NCBI GenBank assembly: GCA_001507425.1 | Contig: LMAJ01000006.1 | Coordinates: forward strand, 148,573 to 212,572 | DNA from: Flavobacteriaceae bacterium CRH | GTDB lineage: Bacteria; Bacteroidota; Bacteroidia; Flavobacteriales; Flavobacteriaceae | Reading direction: 5' to 3' | DNA length: 64,000 nt | In this document: in pieces, positions 55,086 to 63,377 of the stretch | How positions within the stretch are numbered: the first letter of the stretch is position 1 | Layout of the letters: every line of letters starts with the position of its first letter | Translations under genes and position numbers: made by a program | The notes under the pieces: model-generated | The model's input: the letters and a program-made list of their open reading frames with translations, nothing else | What the model was told of the DNA's origin: nothing | Databases searched by the model: none

Positions 55086-55198
55086 TGTTGTTTTGTTATA
55101 CTTATTTTAAAATACTCAACTGCTGTCTTTACTTAGCTTTGCGGGCACAGATTGCAAATCTGCGCTAACGGTCGGGTTATAAATCCGCGAGATCGGGA
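55081..55198. repeat. REP-like element with RAYT 3' tail, copy F
   Basis: Begins with a second copy of TTTAGATGTTGTTTTG (also at 55064-55079), the end of the transposase frame, then CTTTGCGGGCACAGATTGC hairpin and ATAAATCCGCGAGATCGGG. It is a close direct repeat of 56672-56790. Confidence 0.85.
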
Positions 55199-55357
55199 AG
55201 TAATAATTGATTTTTATTTAATACAAGATTTGAGGCCTTAATATGAATGCGAAGGAGTCGGAAGTGAAACGCATAAACAAATGCAGCAGAAATTAAATAA
55301 CTAAAAATAATTTTTGAAATCTCTAGCATTTCCTATTTGTGATATTTATTTCAATTT

Positions 55358-55383
55358 AAAAGCCACTCAATGAGTGGCTTTCT
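55358..55383. terminator. Terminator of the 55.4-kb gene pair
   Basis: AAAGCCACTC pairs with GAGTGGCTTT around AAT; on the minus strand it follows the gene at 55398. It ends with T on both strands. Confidence 0.8.
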
Positions 55384-55397
55384 TGTTACGTTATATA

Positions 55398-55979
55398 TCA
55401 ATTACTGTTTTTGCTTTCAATAGTTTCGTTTAAATATGAATCTGCCGTTTTTTTATCCAATAAATCGTTTTTATTATTTTTTAATAAATAACAACTAGAA
55501 TCTTCATATTCAATATGAGTAAATAATTCAGGTGAAAAATATCTTTTAACATACAAAGAATAAACACGGTGGCGAGAAGTATTTTTTATTGTATTATCAG
55601 GATTTATATTTTCCCCATTGTATGCAACTTCTTGTTCTTTTAATTTTGGAGCTCCCATAAAACCTAAAGACGCTTTCGGATTTTTATGCATTAATTCTTT
55701 AGCTATATTTACAATAGTGTTTAATAGCATAAAAACATGTTTGTTATTGTTTTCCTTTGTCTCACTCGCAGGAATTAACAAACTAAATCTTTTCTCTGAA
55801 TGGCGGTGCGTTTTTAAAAAAAATTGAATAACAAGAATATCATATTTAAAATATAAAACTTCAATTATGTATTGTTGATTTATTATTTTTGATTTAAAAG
55901 TATAGATATTTATTGGAGGATCAGTATTCAGATCACTTCGTTTGCCTTGATTAATGTGTTTATAGCAAGGCTCAATCAT
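55398..55979 (-). CDS. Hypothetical protein
   Basis: 193 residues, no signal peptide. Contains a basic/aromatic first half (INIYTFKSKIINQQYIIEVLYFKYDILVIQFFLKTHRHSEKRFSLL) and a more variable second half ending in a Lys/Asn-rich tail; R-H-R-V-Y-S-L-Y-V-K-R-Y-F-S-P-E-L-F-T-H near 140 looks conserved in style. I do not recognise the family. It follows a small gene at 56024 with a 44-nt gap. Confidence 0.6.
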   Translation of the reverse strand: MIEPCYKHINQGKRSDLNTDPPINIYTFKSKIINQQYIIEVLYFKYDILVIQFFLKTHRHSEKRFSLLIPASETKENNNKHVFMLLNTIVNIAKELMHKNPKASLGFMGAPKLKEQEVAYNGENINPDNTIKNTSRHRVYSLYVKRYFSPELFTHIEYEDSSCYLLKNNKNDLLDKKTADSYLNETIESKNSN

Positions 55980-56023
55980 GAAATATATAAAGAGTAAAAA
56001 CGACCTATAAAAGGTCTAAATAA

Positions 56024-56200
56024 TTAAAACGCTAAATAGTTATATTTACTAGATCTATTTTCATTAACATCAGTAACACTTAATACACGGCCAGTATGTA
56101 CAACTTTACATGTAAAGTTAATATCTTTGACGTCTTTAGCTTTAGAGGCTGTTTTTTTTATCTGCGAAAATTTTGAAAATGAAGTTTTCATAAATTTCAT
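56024..56200 (-). CDS. 58-residue basic protein
   Basis: ATG at 56200 (alternative 56191), TAA at 56024-56026. The product is basic at the start (MKFMKTSFSKFSQIKKTASKA) and ends ...DVNENRSSKYNYLAF. One Cys in F-T-C-K-V-V-H-T-G-R-V-L. It precedes the 193-residue gene by 44 nt on the same strand, so the two are likely co-transcribed. No known motif. Confidence 0.5.
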   Translation of the reverse strand: MKFMKTSFSKFSQIKKTASKAKDVKDINFTCKVVHTGRVLSVTDVNENRSSKYNYLAF

Positions 56201-56535
56201 TTGTTTTTTAATACTTATAAGTTGGGTTATTATTGTTATATAAATTTATAGAACAATATAATGGTGTAAAATTATAAACTTATTTCGAATAGTACCTAGG
56301 TTAGTTATTGATATTTTCTATTGTAAAAGCAGGTAACTATCAAATAAAGCAATAGAGTCTTAAAGAATATCTTTTAAAATTTTTAATTCTTTATAAATCA
56401 TGCAAATTTTAACAAATGTAAACAAAAGGATAGGATCCAAAAAATAACTGTTCGGTACGCGGATTTTATATAAAATTTAATTTAAAAATACTTCGACATC
56501 TGTATCGCCTTATCGAAATTACTTTTCCAATTTAA

Positions 56536-56671
56536 CTCGATCTCTCGGATATGCGCAACGATAGCGCGGAAATTCTTTCCGTGCCCGTTCCTAATATTAA
56601 AACTGGTTTTTCTTTTTTAAATCTGTTAAGATATACTTTGCGGGCACGGATTATAAATCCGCGCAATCGAG
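56536..56671. repeat. REP/BIME-like element, copy G
   Basis: CTCGATCTCTCGGATATGCG ... CGCGCAATCGAG, with both hairpins and a shorter AT spacer. The tip bases CTCGAT/ATCGAG differ from C and D but remain complementary. Over its shared length it is identical to copy I, 290 bp away. Confidence 0.9.
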
Positions 56672-56790
56672 TTTAGATGTTGTTTTGTTATACTTATTTT
56701 AAAATACTCAAACTGCTGTCTTTACTTAGCTTTGAGGGCACAGATTGCAAATCTTCGCTAACGGTCGGGTTATAAATCCGCGCGATCGGG
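56672..56790. repeat. REP-like element with RAYT 3' tail, copy H
   Basis: Starts TTTAGATGTTGTTTTG and reads L-D-V-V-L-L-Y-L-F-stop (56673-56702), the intact end of a RAYT frame, then the REP hairpin and ATAAATCCGCGCGATCGGG. Direct repeat of copy F, inserted between copies G and I. The whole 56201-57070 gap contains no gene. Confidence 0.85.
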
Positions 56791-56828
56791 ATTCAGTTTT
56801 TATTAACTAAATTGTCAACAAAAAAAAA

Positions 56829-56961
56829 GATCTCTCGGATATGCGCAACGATAGCGCGGAAATTCTTTCCGTGCCCGTTCCTAATATTAAAACTGGTTTT
56901 TCTTTTTTAAATCTGTTAAGATATACTTTGCGGGCACGGATTATAAATCCGCGCAATCGAG
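56829..56961. repeat. REP/BIME-like element, copy I
   Basis: GATCTCTCGGATATGCGCAA to CGCGCAATCGAG, identical by eye to copy G across about 130 bp. Confidence 0.9.
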
Positions 56962-57070
56962 TTATAGAATGTGTATCTTAATTTAATTGTTTATAACATT
57001 TATCAATTTTTAACTTCCTAATAAATATTTTAATAACATAGCTTCTAAACTTACAAGAAAACATCAAAGA

Positions 57071-57712
57071 TTAAAGAGGAACGACAATGGAAGTATAAAG
57101 GCTATAAATTTTCCACCCAAGTGATTCATACAAAGATTTTCCTTCTTCTGTGGCAACTAAAAAGTTTTTGGAAATACCTTTTGATAATGCAATTTTTTCA
57201 AGTTCTTTCATTAAAAATGTTGCAAGACCTTTTCTTTTATGATTATCATCAGTTAAAATTCTGTCATATACCGCCAAGTCATCAACAAGAATGAGGCGAC
57301 CTGTGGATGCTACTTCGCCTTTTTGAGTAACTATCTTAATAAAAGAAGTTGAATTATAATGAGTTATTTCTAATTTATAATCGTTGTGTAAGCCTATATT
57401 AGGAATAGTCATCGGATGAAAACAAGACATCATATAACCTTGAGGTTGAACTATCCATTTCTTTGATATATAACGTTTTAATTCGCTTGGGGGAGAACAA
57501 ACTTTTAAAAAGACCCAAGGTTCATCTATATCTTTTGTAAGCTGAATAAAATCGTTATTAAGTTCAGTAAAAACATAGCGAGTTTTCTGTTTTTCGAACC
57601 CCACATCAACCTTTAATCCAGATCTAAATTTAACAGGTAATGGCAATTCTCTTGATATACTCCAAGCTTTAAGCCAGTTTTCAATGATATGTGAAGAAAT
57701 AGGTTTTTCCAT
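57071..57712 (-). CDS. GNAT-family N-acetyltransferase
   Basis: 213 residues from the ATG at 57712; a longer frame starting at 57805 adds a hydrophobic stretch that is probably promoter region. The GNAT core is in the C-terminal 90 residues (GRLILVDDLAVYDRILTDDNHKRKGLATFLMKELEKIAL, then FLVATEEGKSLYESLGWKIYSLYTSI), with the acetyl-CoA loop R-K-G-L-A. The N-terminal 110 residues are unrecognised. Substrate unknown. Confidence 0.82.
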   Translation of the reverse strand: MEKPISSHIIENWLKAWSISRELPLPVKFRSGLKVDVGFEKQKTRYVFTELNNDFIQLTKDIDEPWVFLKVCSPPSELKRYISKKWIVQPQGYMMSCFHPMTIPNIGLHNDYKLEITHYNSTSFIKIVTQKGEVASTGRLILVDDLAVYDRILTDDNHKRKGLATFLMKELEKIALSKGISKNFLVATEEGKSLYESLGWKIYSLYTSIVVPL

Positions 57713-57979
57713 AGTTAAATATATTATATACAAATATAAAAAAACAGTCTCGCTATTACAGAAACTATGCTGGAGGATTTTTTGGATTGATAAATAAAAA
57801 AACACGCCTGTATTTATATTTTTAAAAAGCAGGTGGCAAGTTATTACAAAGTTTTTCAGCGTTATTACAAATTAGCATTGCAACTATTTGATATAGTTTT
57901 ATTTTGTTATAAAATTGCTATCAGTTTAAAGACAAAAACTGCCTTATTGTAGAACTTTTTCCTTAAAATGTATTGCACT

Positions 57980-58363
57980 ATGAAATACAAAAATATATTA
58001 TTAGTCAATGATGATATTGATGATGCAGAGATTTTTGTATCAGTCTTGAATGCTATTAATCATAAAATTAGATATACAGTAGAAGACAGTGCACTTGAAG
58101 CCTTGAAAAAGCTGAAAGATTCAAAATTATTACCAGATATTATTTTTCTGGATTATAATATGGCATATCTTGATGGAACTGGATTTCTTAAATTACTTCG
58201 CGATATAAAATGTCTAAAAAAAATTCCAGTTATACTTTATTCCCGGAATTCAGGAGTTATGCTGCAGGAGGCCATAGGGAAATTCAAAAGAGTGAAGTTT
58301 TTGAAGAAATGTACAAACTTTAGAAAGCTTTTTGAATCACTGCAAAAGATAATTATGACTTAA
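57980..58363 (+). CDS. Stand-alone response-regulator receiver
   Basis: 127 residues from the ATG at 57980. Acidic pair D11-D12, phospho-acceptor D58 (IIFLDYNM), S/T at LYSRN and a Lys-rich end (FLKKCTNF). No output domain, so it is a phosphorelay or protein-contact receiver. The paralogue at 62537 has Asn at the same position 58. Confidence 0.9.
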   Translation: MKYKNILLVNDDIDDAEIFVSVLNAINHKIRYTVEDSALEALKKLKDSKLLPDIIFLDYNMAYLDGTGFLKLLRDIKCLKKIPVILYSRNSGVMLQEAIGKFKRVKFLKKCTNFRKLFESLQKIIMT

Positions 58364-58470
58364 AAGTCTTTAATAAAAGAATAGTTACTTGAAATTATAC
58401 CCCGCTCTCCGAAGAGTTCTTATGAAAAGCTGTTCGAATCTCCTGATTTAGCACCCGTAAATAATGGTCT

Positions 58471-58508
58471 AAAACAAAAAAGAGACTTTCGAGTCTCTTT
58501 TTTGTTTT
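58471..58508. terminator. Bidirectional terminator with TTCG loop
   Basis: AAAACAAAAAAGAGACT pairs perfectly with AGTCTCTTTTTTGTTTT around TTCG, between convergent genes. Confidence 0.93.
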
Positions 58509-58527
58509 AATATATCTTTATAAGTAA

Positions 58528-58932
58528 TTATTTATTGATTAATTTTTCAAGCCTTACCATCATTTCATCTTTCTCTTTCAACATACGCTCGTATAATGCA
58601 ATTTTTTCTTCGTGAAGTTTTTTCAACTCTTCGATCGGATTAAAGTTGAATGTAGAGTTAGGATTTCCAACACAAGCATTATCTCCAAAAGTATTAGAAA
58701 TAATATTTATCGCTTGCTCTTCATCAAAATTCTGAAAAGCTTCAACAGGAATTTTTAATACAGCCGAAATTTGTTTCAACAGATTGTCTTCAATTACATC
58801 TTTCTGCTCCAGCATAGAAATTTTCTTTTGGTTCCAGTCTTCTCCCAGATCATAAGCTAAAGCTTCCTGCTTTATGTTAAGCATTTCTCTGAAACGTTTT
58901 ACGTTTCTTCCCTGATGTATTTTCTGTTCCAT
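58528..58932 (-). CDS. XRE-type HTH regulator with C-terminal coiled coil
   Basis: 134 residues from the ATG at 58932 (MEQKIHQGRNVKRFREMLNI); a longer frame to 59022 is not used. HTH at about 8-62 (KRFREMLNIKQEALAYDLGEDWNQKKISMLEQKD), linker, then a coiled coil (about 105-134, LYERMLKEKDEMMVRLEKL). Intact counterpart of the broken gene at 48994. Probably dimerises by the coil and regulates nearby genes. Confidence 0.88.
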   Translation of the reverse strand: MEQKIHQGRNVKRFREMLNIKQEALAYDLGEDWNQKKISMLEQKDVIEDNLLKQISAVLKIPVEAFQNFDEEQAINIISNTFGDNACVGNPNSTFNFNPIEELKKLHEEKIALYERMLKEKDEMMVRLEKLINK

Positions 58933-59088
58933 AACGAATATCAATTTTTCTAAAGGCTCAAAGATAAAGCCATTTGGATAAAAAATCCTGAATTTCAAAG
59001 ATAAAAAAATATCCCGTAACACATCTTTTTGTCAGATATTATATCCGATTTTAGAATAGATTATCCTTTTGAAAGAATCGAATTTTGT

Positions 59089-59122
59089 AAAAACGGGACA
59101 AAAGATATGCTCTTTTGTCCCG
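59089..59122 (-). terminator. Terminator of the sulfatase gene
   Basis: CGGGACAAAAGA pairs perfectly with TCTTTTGTCCCG around TATGC; on the minus strand it is followed by TTTTTAC. Confidence 0.88.
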
Positions 59123-59202
59123 AAGAATAATTCTTTATGAAGATTAGTAATCAATAAAAAAATGTTCAAAAACTATTTTTCCTTCCATTTTAAGTATACA
59201 TG

Positions 59203-60747
59203 CTATCGTTCAATTTGAGGTTTTGGCAGTTTTGCAATTACTTCATCTATTGAGAATGTTGCAGGAGCCTGACGTGGCGGAAATTTACGATAGGTTTCCA
59301 AATACGCGGCAACTTTCGATACTGCCGGTAAAATCAAAAATGCGCGGTCCATCATCCATTTTTCATATCCAATAGAGCCATCTACAGCGTATTCAAAAGG
59401 ATCTGCTAATAAGTCAATAATAAATGGGCCTCTCAGTTTAACCATTGGGTCGCGCCATATTTCCATTCCTTTTGCATATTGGGCAGCAAAAGTATATTTA
59501 AAACGGTCATCACGATAAGCCACAAGATTGCCATCATCATCAAAATAAATAAAATCATGACGATTACTTCCGCTTTGACCTTTTAGATAAGATAATTGAT
59601 TATAACCGTCTAAATGGACTTTGAAATTTTTACTTCCTTCCTGCACACCATTTTGAGCCGTTTGAACTAAATTTTGATCACCTCCGGCTGCAGCTACTAA
59701 AGTTGGCAACCAGTCTTCTGCCGAAAATAGCCCGGTTAAGTTACTTCCGGGTTTAATAACCCCCGGCCAGCGAACCACAGCCGGAGCACGATAAGCACCT
59801 TCCCAGTTGGTATCTTTTTCAGAACGAAACGGAGAAGAACCTCCGTCAGGCCATTGATTTTTCATTGCACCATTATCAGTAGACCAAATTACGATTGTAT
59901 TATCAGCAATTTTAAGATCGTCTAAAAGTTTTAAAAGTTCGCCAACCATTGCATCATGTTCAACCATTCCGTCAGCCTGAGTTCCTAAACCTGTTTTTCC
60001 TAATGAGGAAGGTTTTAAATGGGTAAAAACGTGCATTCTGGTACTATTAAACCAAGTAAAGGAAGGTTTGCCGGCCTTAGCAGATTTTGTTATAAAATCT
60101 TTGGCTGCGGCCAAAAATTCTTCATCTACAGTTTCCATTCTTTTTTTAGTCAGTGGCCCTGTATCTTCTACTTTTCCGCCCGCAGTGACTCTTAAAACAC
60201 CACGCGGTCCAAATGCTTTTTTAAAATCTTCTCCTTTTGGATAATCAGCATTTTCCGGTTCTTCTTCGGCATTTAAGTGATAAAGGTTTCCAAAAAACTC
60301 ATCAAATCCATGTTCCGTTGGTAAATATTTATCCTGATCTCCAAGATGATTTTTACCAAACTGTCCACATACATAACCCAGTGGTTTTAAGAATTCGGCA
60401 ATTGTTGGATCTTCTTTTTGTAAACCAACCGGCGATCCTGGCAGTCCAACTTTTGTTAAACCGGTGCGATAAGGAGATTGTCCCGTAATCAGTGCAGCCC
60501 GTCCTGCGGTACAACTTTGTTGTGCATAATATTGGATAAAAACAGCTCCCTCATTACCAATTTTATCGATATTGGGAGTCGTAAAACCCATTAAACCACG
60601 GCTGTAAGCACTTACATTTGTAACTCCCACATCGTCACCAAAAATGATAAGAATATTAGGTTTTTTTTGAGCATTGACTGAACATACGGCTGAAACTATT
60701 AACAAGACAGCTAAAGTAGCTTTTAAGAAATTTAAATTAATTTTCAT
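59203..60747 (-). CDS. Secreted arylsulfatase
   Basis: 514 residues; signal peptide to A26 (VNAQ). Alkaline-phosphatase-fold sulfatase: metal ligands D38-D39 (FGDDVG), formylglycine motif C79-T-A-G-R83 (Cys type, needs an anaerobic- or FGE-type maturase elsewhere), GKNHLGD, and STDNGAMKNQWPDGG. No polysaccharide-locus context is visible, so the sulfate ester is unknown. Periplasmic. Confidence 0.93.
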   Translation of the reverse strand: MKINLNFLKATLAVLLIVSAVCSVNAQKKPNILIIFGDDVGVTNVSAYSRGLMGFTTPNIDKIGNEGAVFIQYYAQQSCTAGRAALITGQSPYRTGLTKVGLPGSPVGLQKEDPTIAEFLKPLGYVCGQFGKNHLGDQDKYLPTEHGFDEFFGNLYHLNAEEEPENADYPKGEDFKKAFGPRGVLRVTAGGKVEDTGPLTKKRMETVDEEFLAAAKDFITKSAKAGKPSFTWFNSTRMHVFTHLKPSSLGKTGLGTQADGMVEHDAMVGELLKLLDDLKIADNTIVIWSTDNGAMKNQWPDGGSSPFRSEKDTNWEGAYRAPAVVRWPGVIKPGSNLTGLFSAEDWLPTLVAAAGGDQNLVQTAQNGVQEGSKNFKVHLDGYNQLSYLKGQSGSNRHDFIYFDDDGNLVAYRDDRFKYTFAAQYAKGMEIWRDPMVKLRGPFIIDLLADPFEYAVDGSIGYEKWMMDRAFLILPAVSKVAAYLETYRKFPPRQAPATFSIDEVIAKLPKPQIER

Positions 60748-61081
60748 CTTTTAACTTTTTAAATTATACTTATTTTTACATCCTTCAATTTTAGATTTTT
60801 CAATCAAAGTATTATAAAATTACGCAGTTCATTGTAAGTAAATAAATATTAAAATAAAAGTTTGTTTCAAGTTATAATATGAAACATGTTTGATATTTAG
60901 ATAATTATAGATACAAATCAGATTTTCATCAAATTTGAGACTAATAAATATATTAGGAATATTGTAAAGGGGACATTCGAACTATTAGGGAAGTGTTCGA
61001 TTGTGAAACCTCATGCTCCAATGTACATTAGCAACAGAACAAAGTTACTATATGGTTCATTGAAAAGACTTTATGAATCAG
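60748..61081. other. Non-coding 334-bp stretch
   Basis: AT-rich and holds the likely promoter of the sulfatase near its left end; no gene or structure can be supported. Confidence 0.4.
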
Positions 61082-62077
61082 TTAATTAATATTTGAAATG
61101 ATCATTTGAAACTCAGCCAAATAGTCGACTTTTATTCCTTTGTTAATTGCAGGTTCTATTATTTTTATTTCGTTTATGCTATTCATTACCTCTTCACAAA
61201 GTTTTTTGTTTGGATGTGTAACTTTAATATTAATGATTTCATTATTTTTATTAATAATAAAATTTATTGCAATCCGTTTTCTTTCAGGAGTCAGATTAAA
61301 AGAATCAAAGTCCACCTCATCCCAAATGTGATTTGCAATGCTTTCTTTGAAACATTGTATTGATCTATCATTTTTAATTGCACATTTTTTGGTCAGGGGG
61401 ATCTGTTCCACATTATTTGAACGAAATACATTTTTGATGTCTATTTCCCGAAATACTAATTCTTTTTTGGGAATAAACTCGTGTTTGAGTTTTTTTTCTC
61501 CTTCATTTCTTTCATATTCAAAGGCAATCACAATGTATCCTGGTTTTTCCCTTTTAAATAAAATTGAAACTTTTTCGTTCTGGGCATCCACAAATTTATC
61601 ACTGACCCCTGTTTTTGTATCATCACTGAAATTTTTTTGATGTAGTTGTTTTTCGGCTGTTATTCGATCTATTTCTATTTTTTTATCCCTGTAAAAAAGT
61701 TTTGCTGCTCTGGGGTCTGAAAAGTTATAATAGCTCGTGACAATGAGTAAATTCTGGTAATATTTGTCAATTTCTGAAGAAGTACTTCCTATCGATAATT
61801 GAATTTTTATGCTATCCACAGCTTCCAGGGCTTTTTCTGACCATTTTAGAGCTAAATAACCGTAAAATGTTTTGATGATTTGGTCATTTTGAGAAACAAT
61901 TCTATTTGAATGTTTTTCTATGAATCCATATTTTTTGATTGAGGAATAGATCGTATCTCTGCTTGATTGTAATGGGAGATTGAAGAAAAATTGATTAATG
62001 TCATTTTGAGCATATGAATTTAATAAACAAAAAAAATGAATGATAATAATGACTATTTTTTTATTCTGTGATTTCAT
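61082..62077 (-). CDS. Secreted protein with TonB-C-like C-terminal domain
   Basis: 331 residues; signal peptide to about A23 (LNSYAQ). The N-terminal 210 residues are unrecognised and rich in charged residues. The last 90 (RIAINFIINKNNEIINIKVTHPNKKLCEEVMNSINEIKIIEPAINKGIKVDYLAEFQMII) fit the TonB C-terminal/energy-transducer fold common in Bacteroidota proteins. It lacks the membrane anchor of a true TonB, so probably binds a periplasmic or receptor partner. Single gene. Confidence 0.68.
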   Translation of the reverse strand: MKSQNKKIVIIIIHFFCLLNSYAQNDINQFFFNLPLQSSRDTIYSSIKKYGFIEKHSNRIVSQNDQIIKTFYGYLALKWSEKALEAVDSIKIQLSIGSTSSEIDKYYQNLLIVTSYYNFSDPRAAKLFYRDKKIEIDRITAEKQLHQKNFSDDTKTGVSDKFVDAQNEKVSILFKREKPGYIVIAFEYERNEGEKKLKHEFIPKKELVFREIDIKNVFRSNNVEQIPLTKKCAIKNDRSIQCFKESIANHIWDEVDFDSFNLTPERKRIAINFIINKNNEIINIKVTHPNKKLCEEVMNSINEIKIIEPAINKGIKVDYLAEFQMIISNIN

Positions 62078-62536
62078 ATTTTGCCAATTGGATGCAGTTT
62101 GAAACAGCTGTTTTTGTGCAGTGTTAAACTGTCTGTTTTTTATGTGTCCTTACTTGATACAATACTACAGAAAAAAGGAATGCTAAGATAAAAGTTATGT
62201 CAATTTTTCTTTCTTACTTTCTTTGTTGCGGCATTAGCGGCGGTCAGCTGAGTAATCCATCTTATCAGTAACAAAGCTTCGATAACTTTATAAATTTTTC
62301 TTTACTACTTTTAATTCCCCGAAATGGGATCTGCTTTGGTGTGGTTCAATGTTTATTAACATTTAATGACAGAATTTTATTAATTGCATTTTAGAAAAGA
62401 TTAGATAATCAACATTTAAAGTGCCCCTGTAGTGGCAGTATTTTTTTCTTTATTACTTTATAAAACCTGAGCAGACATAATTACGTAAATACTAATGTGT
62501 TGACAGTTTAAAGTTAGCATTTGTAAATAATGTAAT
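62078..62536. other. Non-coding 459-bp stretch
   Basis: Upstream of two genes in opposite directions; contains no supportable gene, terminator or clear promoter pair. Confidence 0.4.
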
Positions 62537-62857
62537 ATGCTTTATAAAGATATTTTATTGATTGATGATGATACTGACGATGCTGAAATATTTATCGAAG
62601 CAGTTATCTCACTTGGAAAAGACATTAGATGTCATTATAATACAGATGCTGTAATGGCTTTAGATGAATTAAGGCTATCCGAAAAGCTACCTGATCTTAT
62701 ATTTATAAATTTGAATATGCCGCGTTTAAATGGTTTCGATTTAATACAGCTCTTGCAAAATGATTCAAGGTTAAAACAAATTGACGTAATTCTGATGTCT
62801 TCCTCTTCAGAAGAAATAATTCGCCTTATGACACCTCAAAGACCTTTTGGAAGGTAA
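62537..62857 (+). pseudogene. Receiver-domain response regulator, phospho-Asp lost and 3' end cut off by an IS
   Basis: Paralogue of the receiver at 57980 (M-x-Y-K-[DN]-I-L-L-[IV]-[DN]-D-D-[IT]-D-D-A-E-I-F). The phospho-acceptor is N58 (LIFINLNMP) instead of Asp. After SSSSEEI the sequence reads into foreign DNA and stops after 106 residues, whereas receivers need about 120 and a conserved Lys near 105. The IS3-like remnant on the other strand begins here. Confidence 0.8.
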
Positions 62858-63350
62858 TTCGCTGACTGCCATACCGATGTTTACAAGCGAAAAATATAGA
62901 TGATATTTCTTTTTGTATTAAAATTTTTCTCTCTTGAGTTTTTGTAACAACCTGATTTTTCCAACTATAATAGGTTCTTCTGTTTACACCTAGAACTTCG
63001 CACATCATTCTAATAGAGTATCTTTTTTCATTTCCTCCTATAAAATAAAAAATTATCGGTGTTCCTTGATTAACATATTCACCAGCATTTTTTAAAATTT
63101 CAAATTTCAAATTTGATTTTCTAATTTTTTTTTCTAGCGCTTGAATTTTTTGAACTTTGAGATTTGATTTTACATAATTGTTTGCTAAACCTCCTACGTC
63201 AAATTTTTTATATTCATAACGCCATATCCTCAATGCACCTGAATATAGCCCAAGTTCTTTTTCTAGTATTGTTAAAGAGTTTCTTTCATAGCTAAGCAAA
63301 ACAGCTTTTTCTTTGAAAGCAAAATCATATTCTTTTCTATTACCTTTCAT
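62826..63350 (-). pseudogene. IS3-family transposase, 3'-truncated
   Basis: 174 codons. HTH of OrfA type (about 1-60, EYDFAFKEKAVLLSYERNSLTILEKELGL), a leucine-zipper-like coil (about 62-92) and then the HTH_21/orfB start (KRYSIRMMCEVLGVNRRTYYSWKNQV ... YGSQRIT), in one frame. The last few codons are host sequence. The DDE domain is missing, so it is inactive. Confidence 0.82.
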
Positions 63351-63374
63351 GTACAGGACTTAAATTTTCTGACA
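62850..63374 (-). mobile_element. IS3-family element, truncated copy
   Basis: Its 5' end is TGTCAGAAAATTTAAGTCC on the minus strand (ending at 63374), directly followed by the start of the transposase frame. The copy is cut off at about 62850 within the orfB part, where it meets the response-regulator pseudogene; the exact join cannot be placed by eye. Confidence 0.7.
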
Positions 63375-63377
63375 GCT

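Noticed and set aside
45123..56961. CRISPR array interpretation of the repeats
   Set aside because: Repeats are long, irregularly spaced and separated by genes, with internal inverted symmetry; no spacers and no cas genes.
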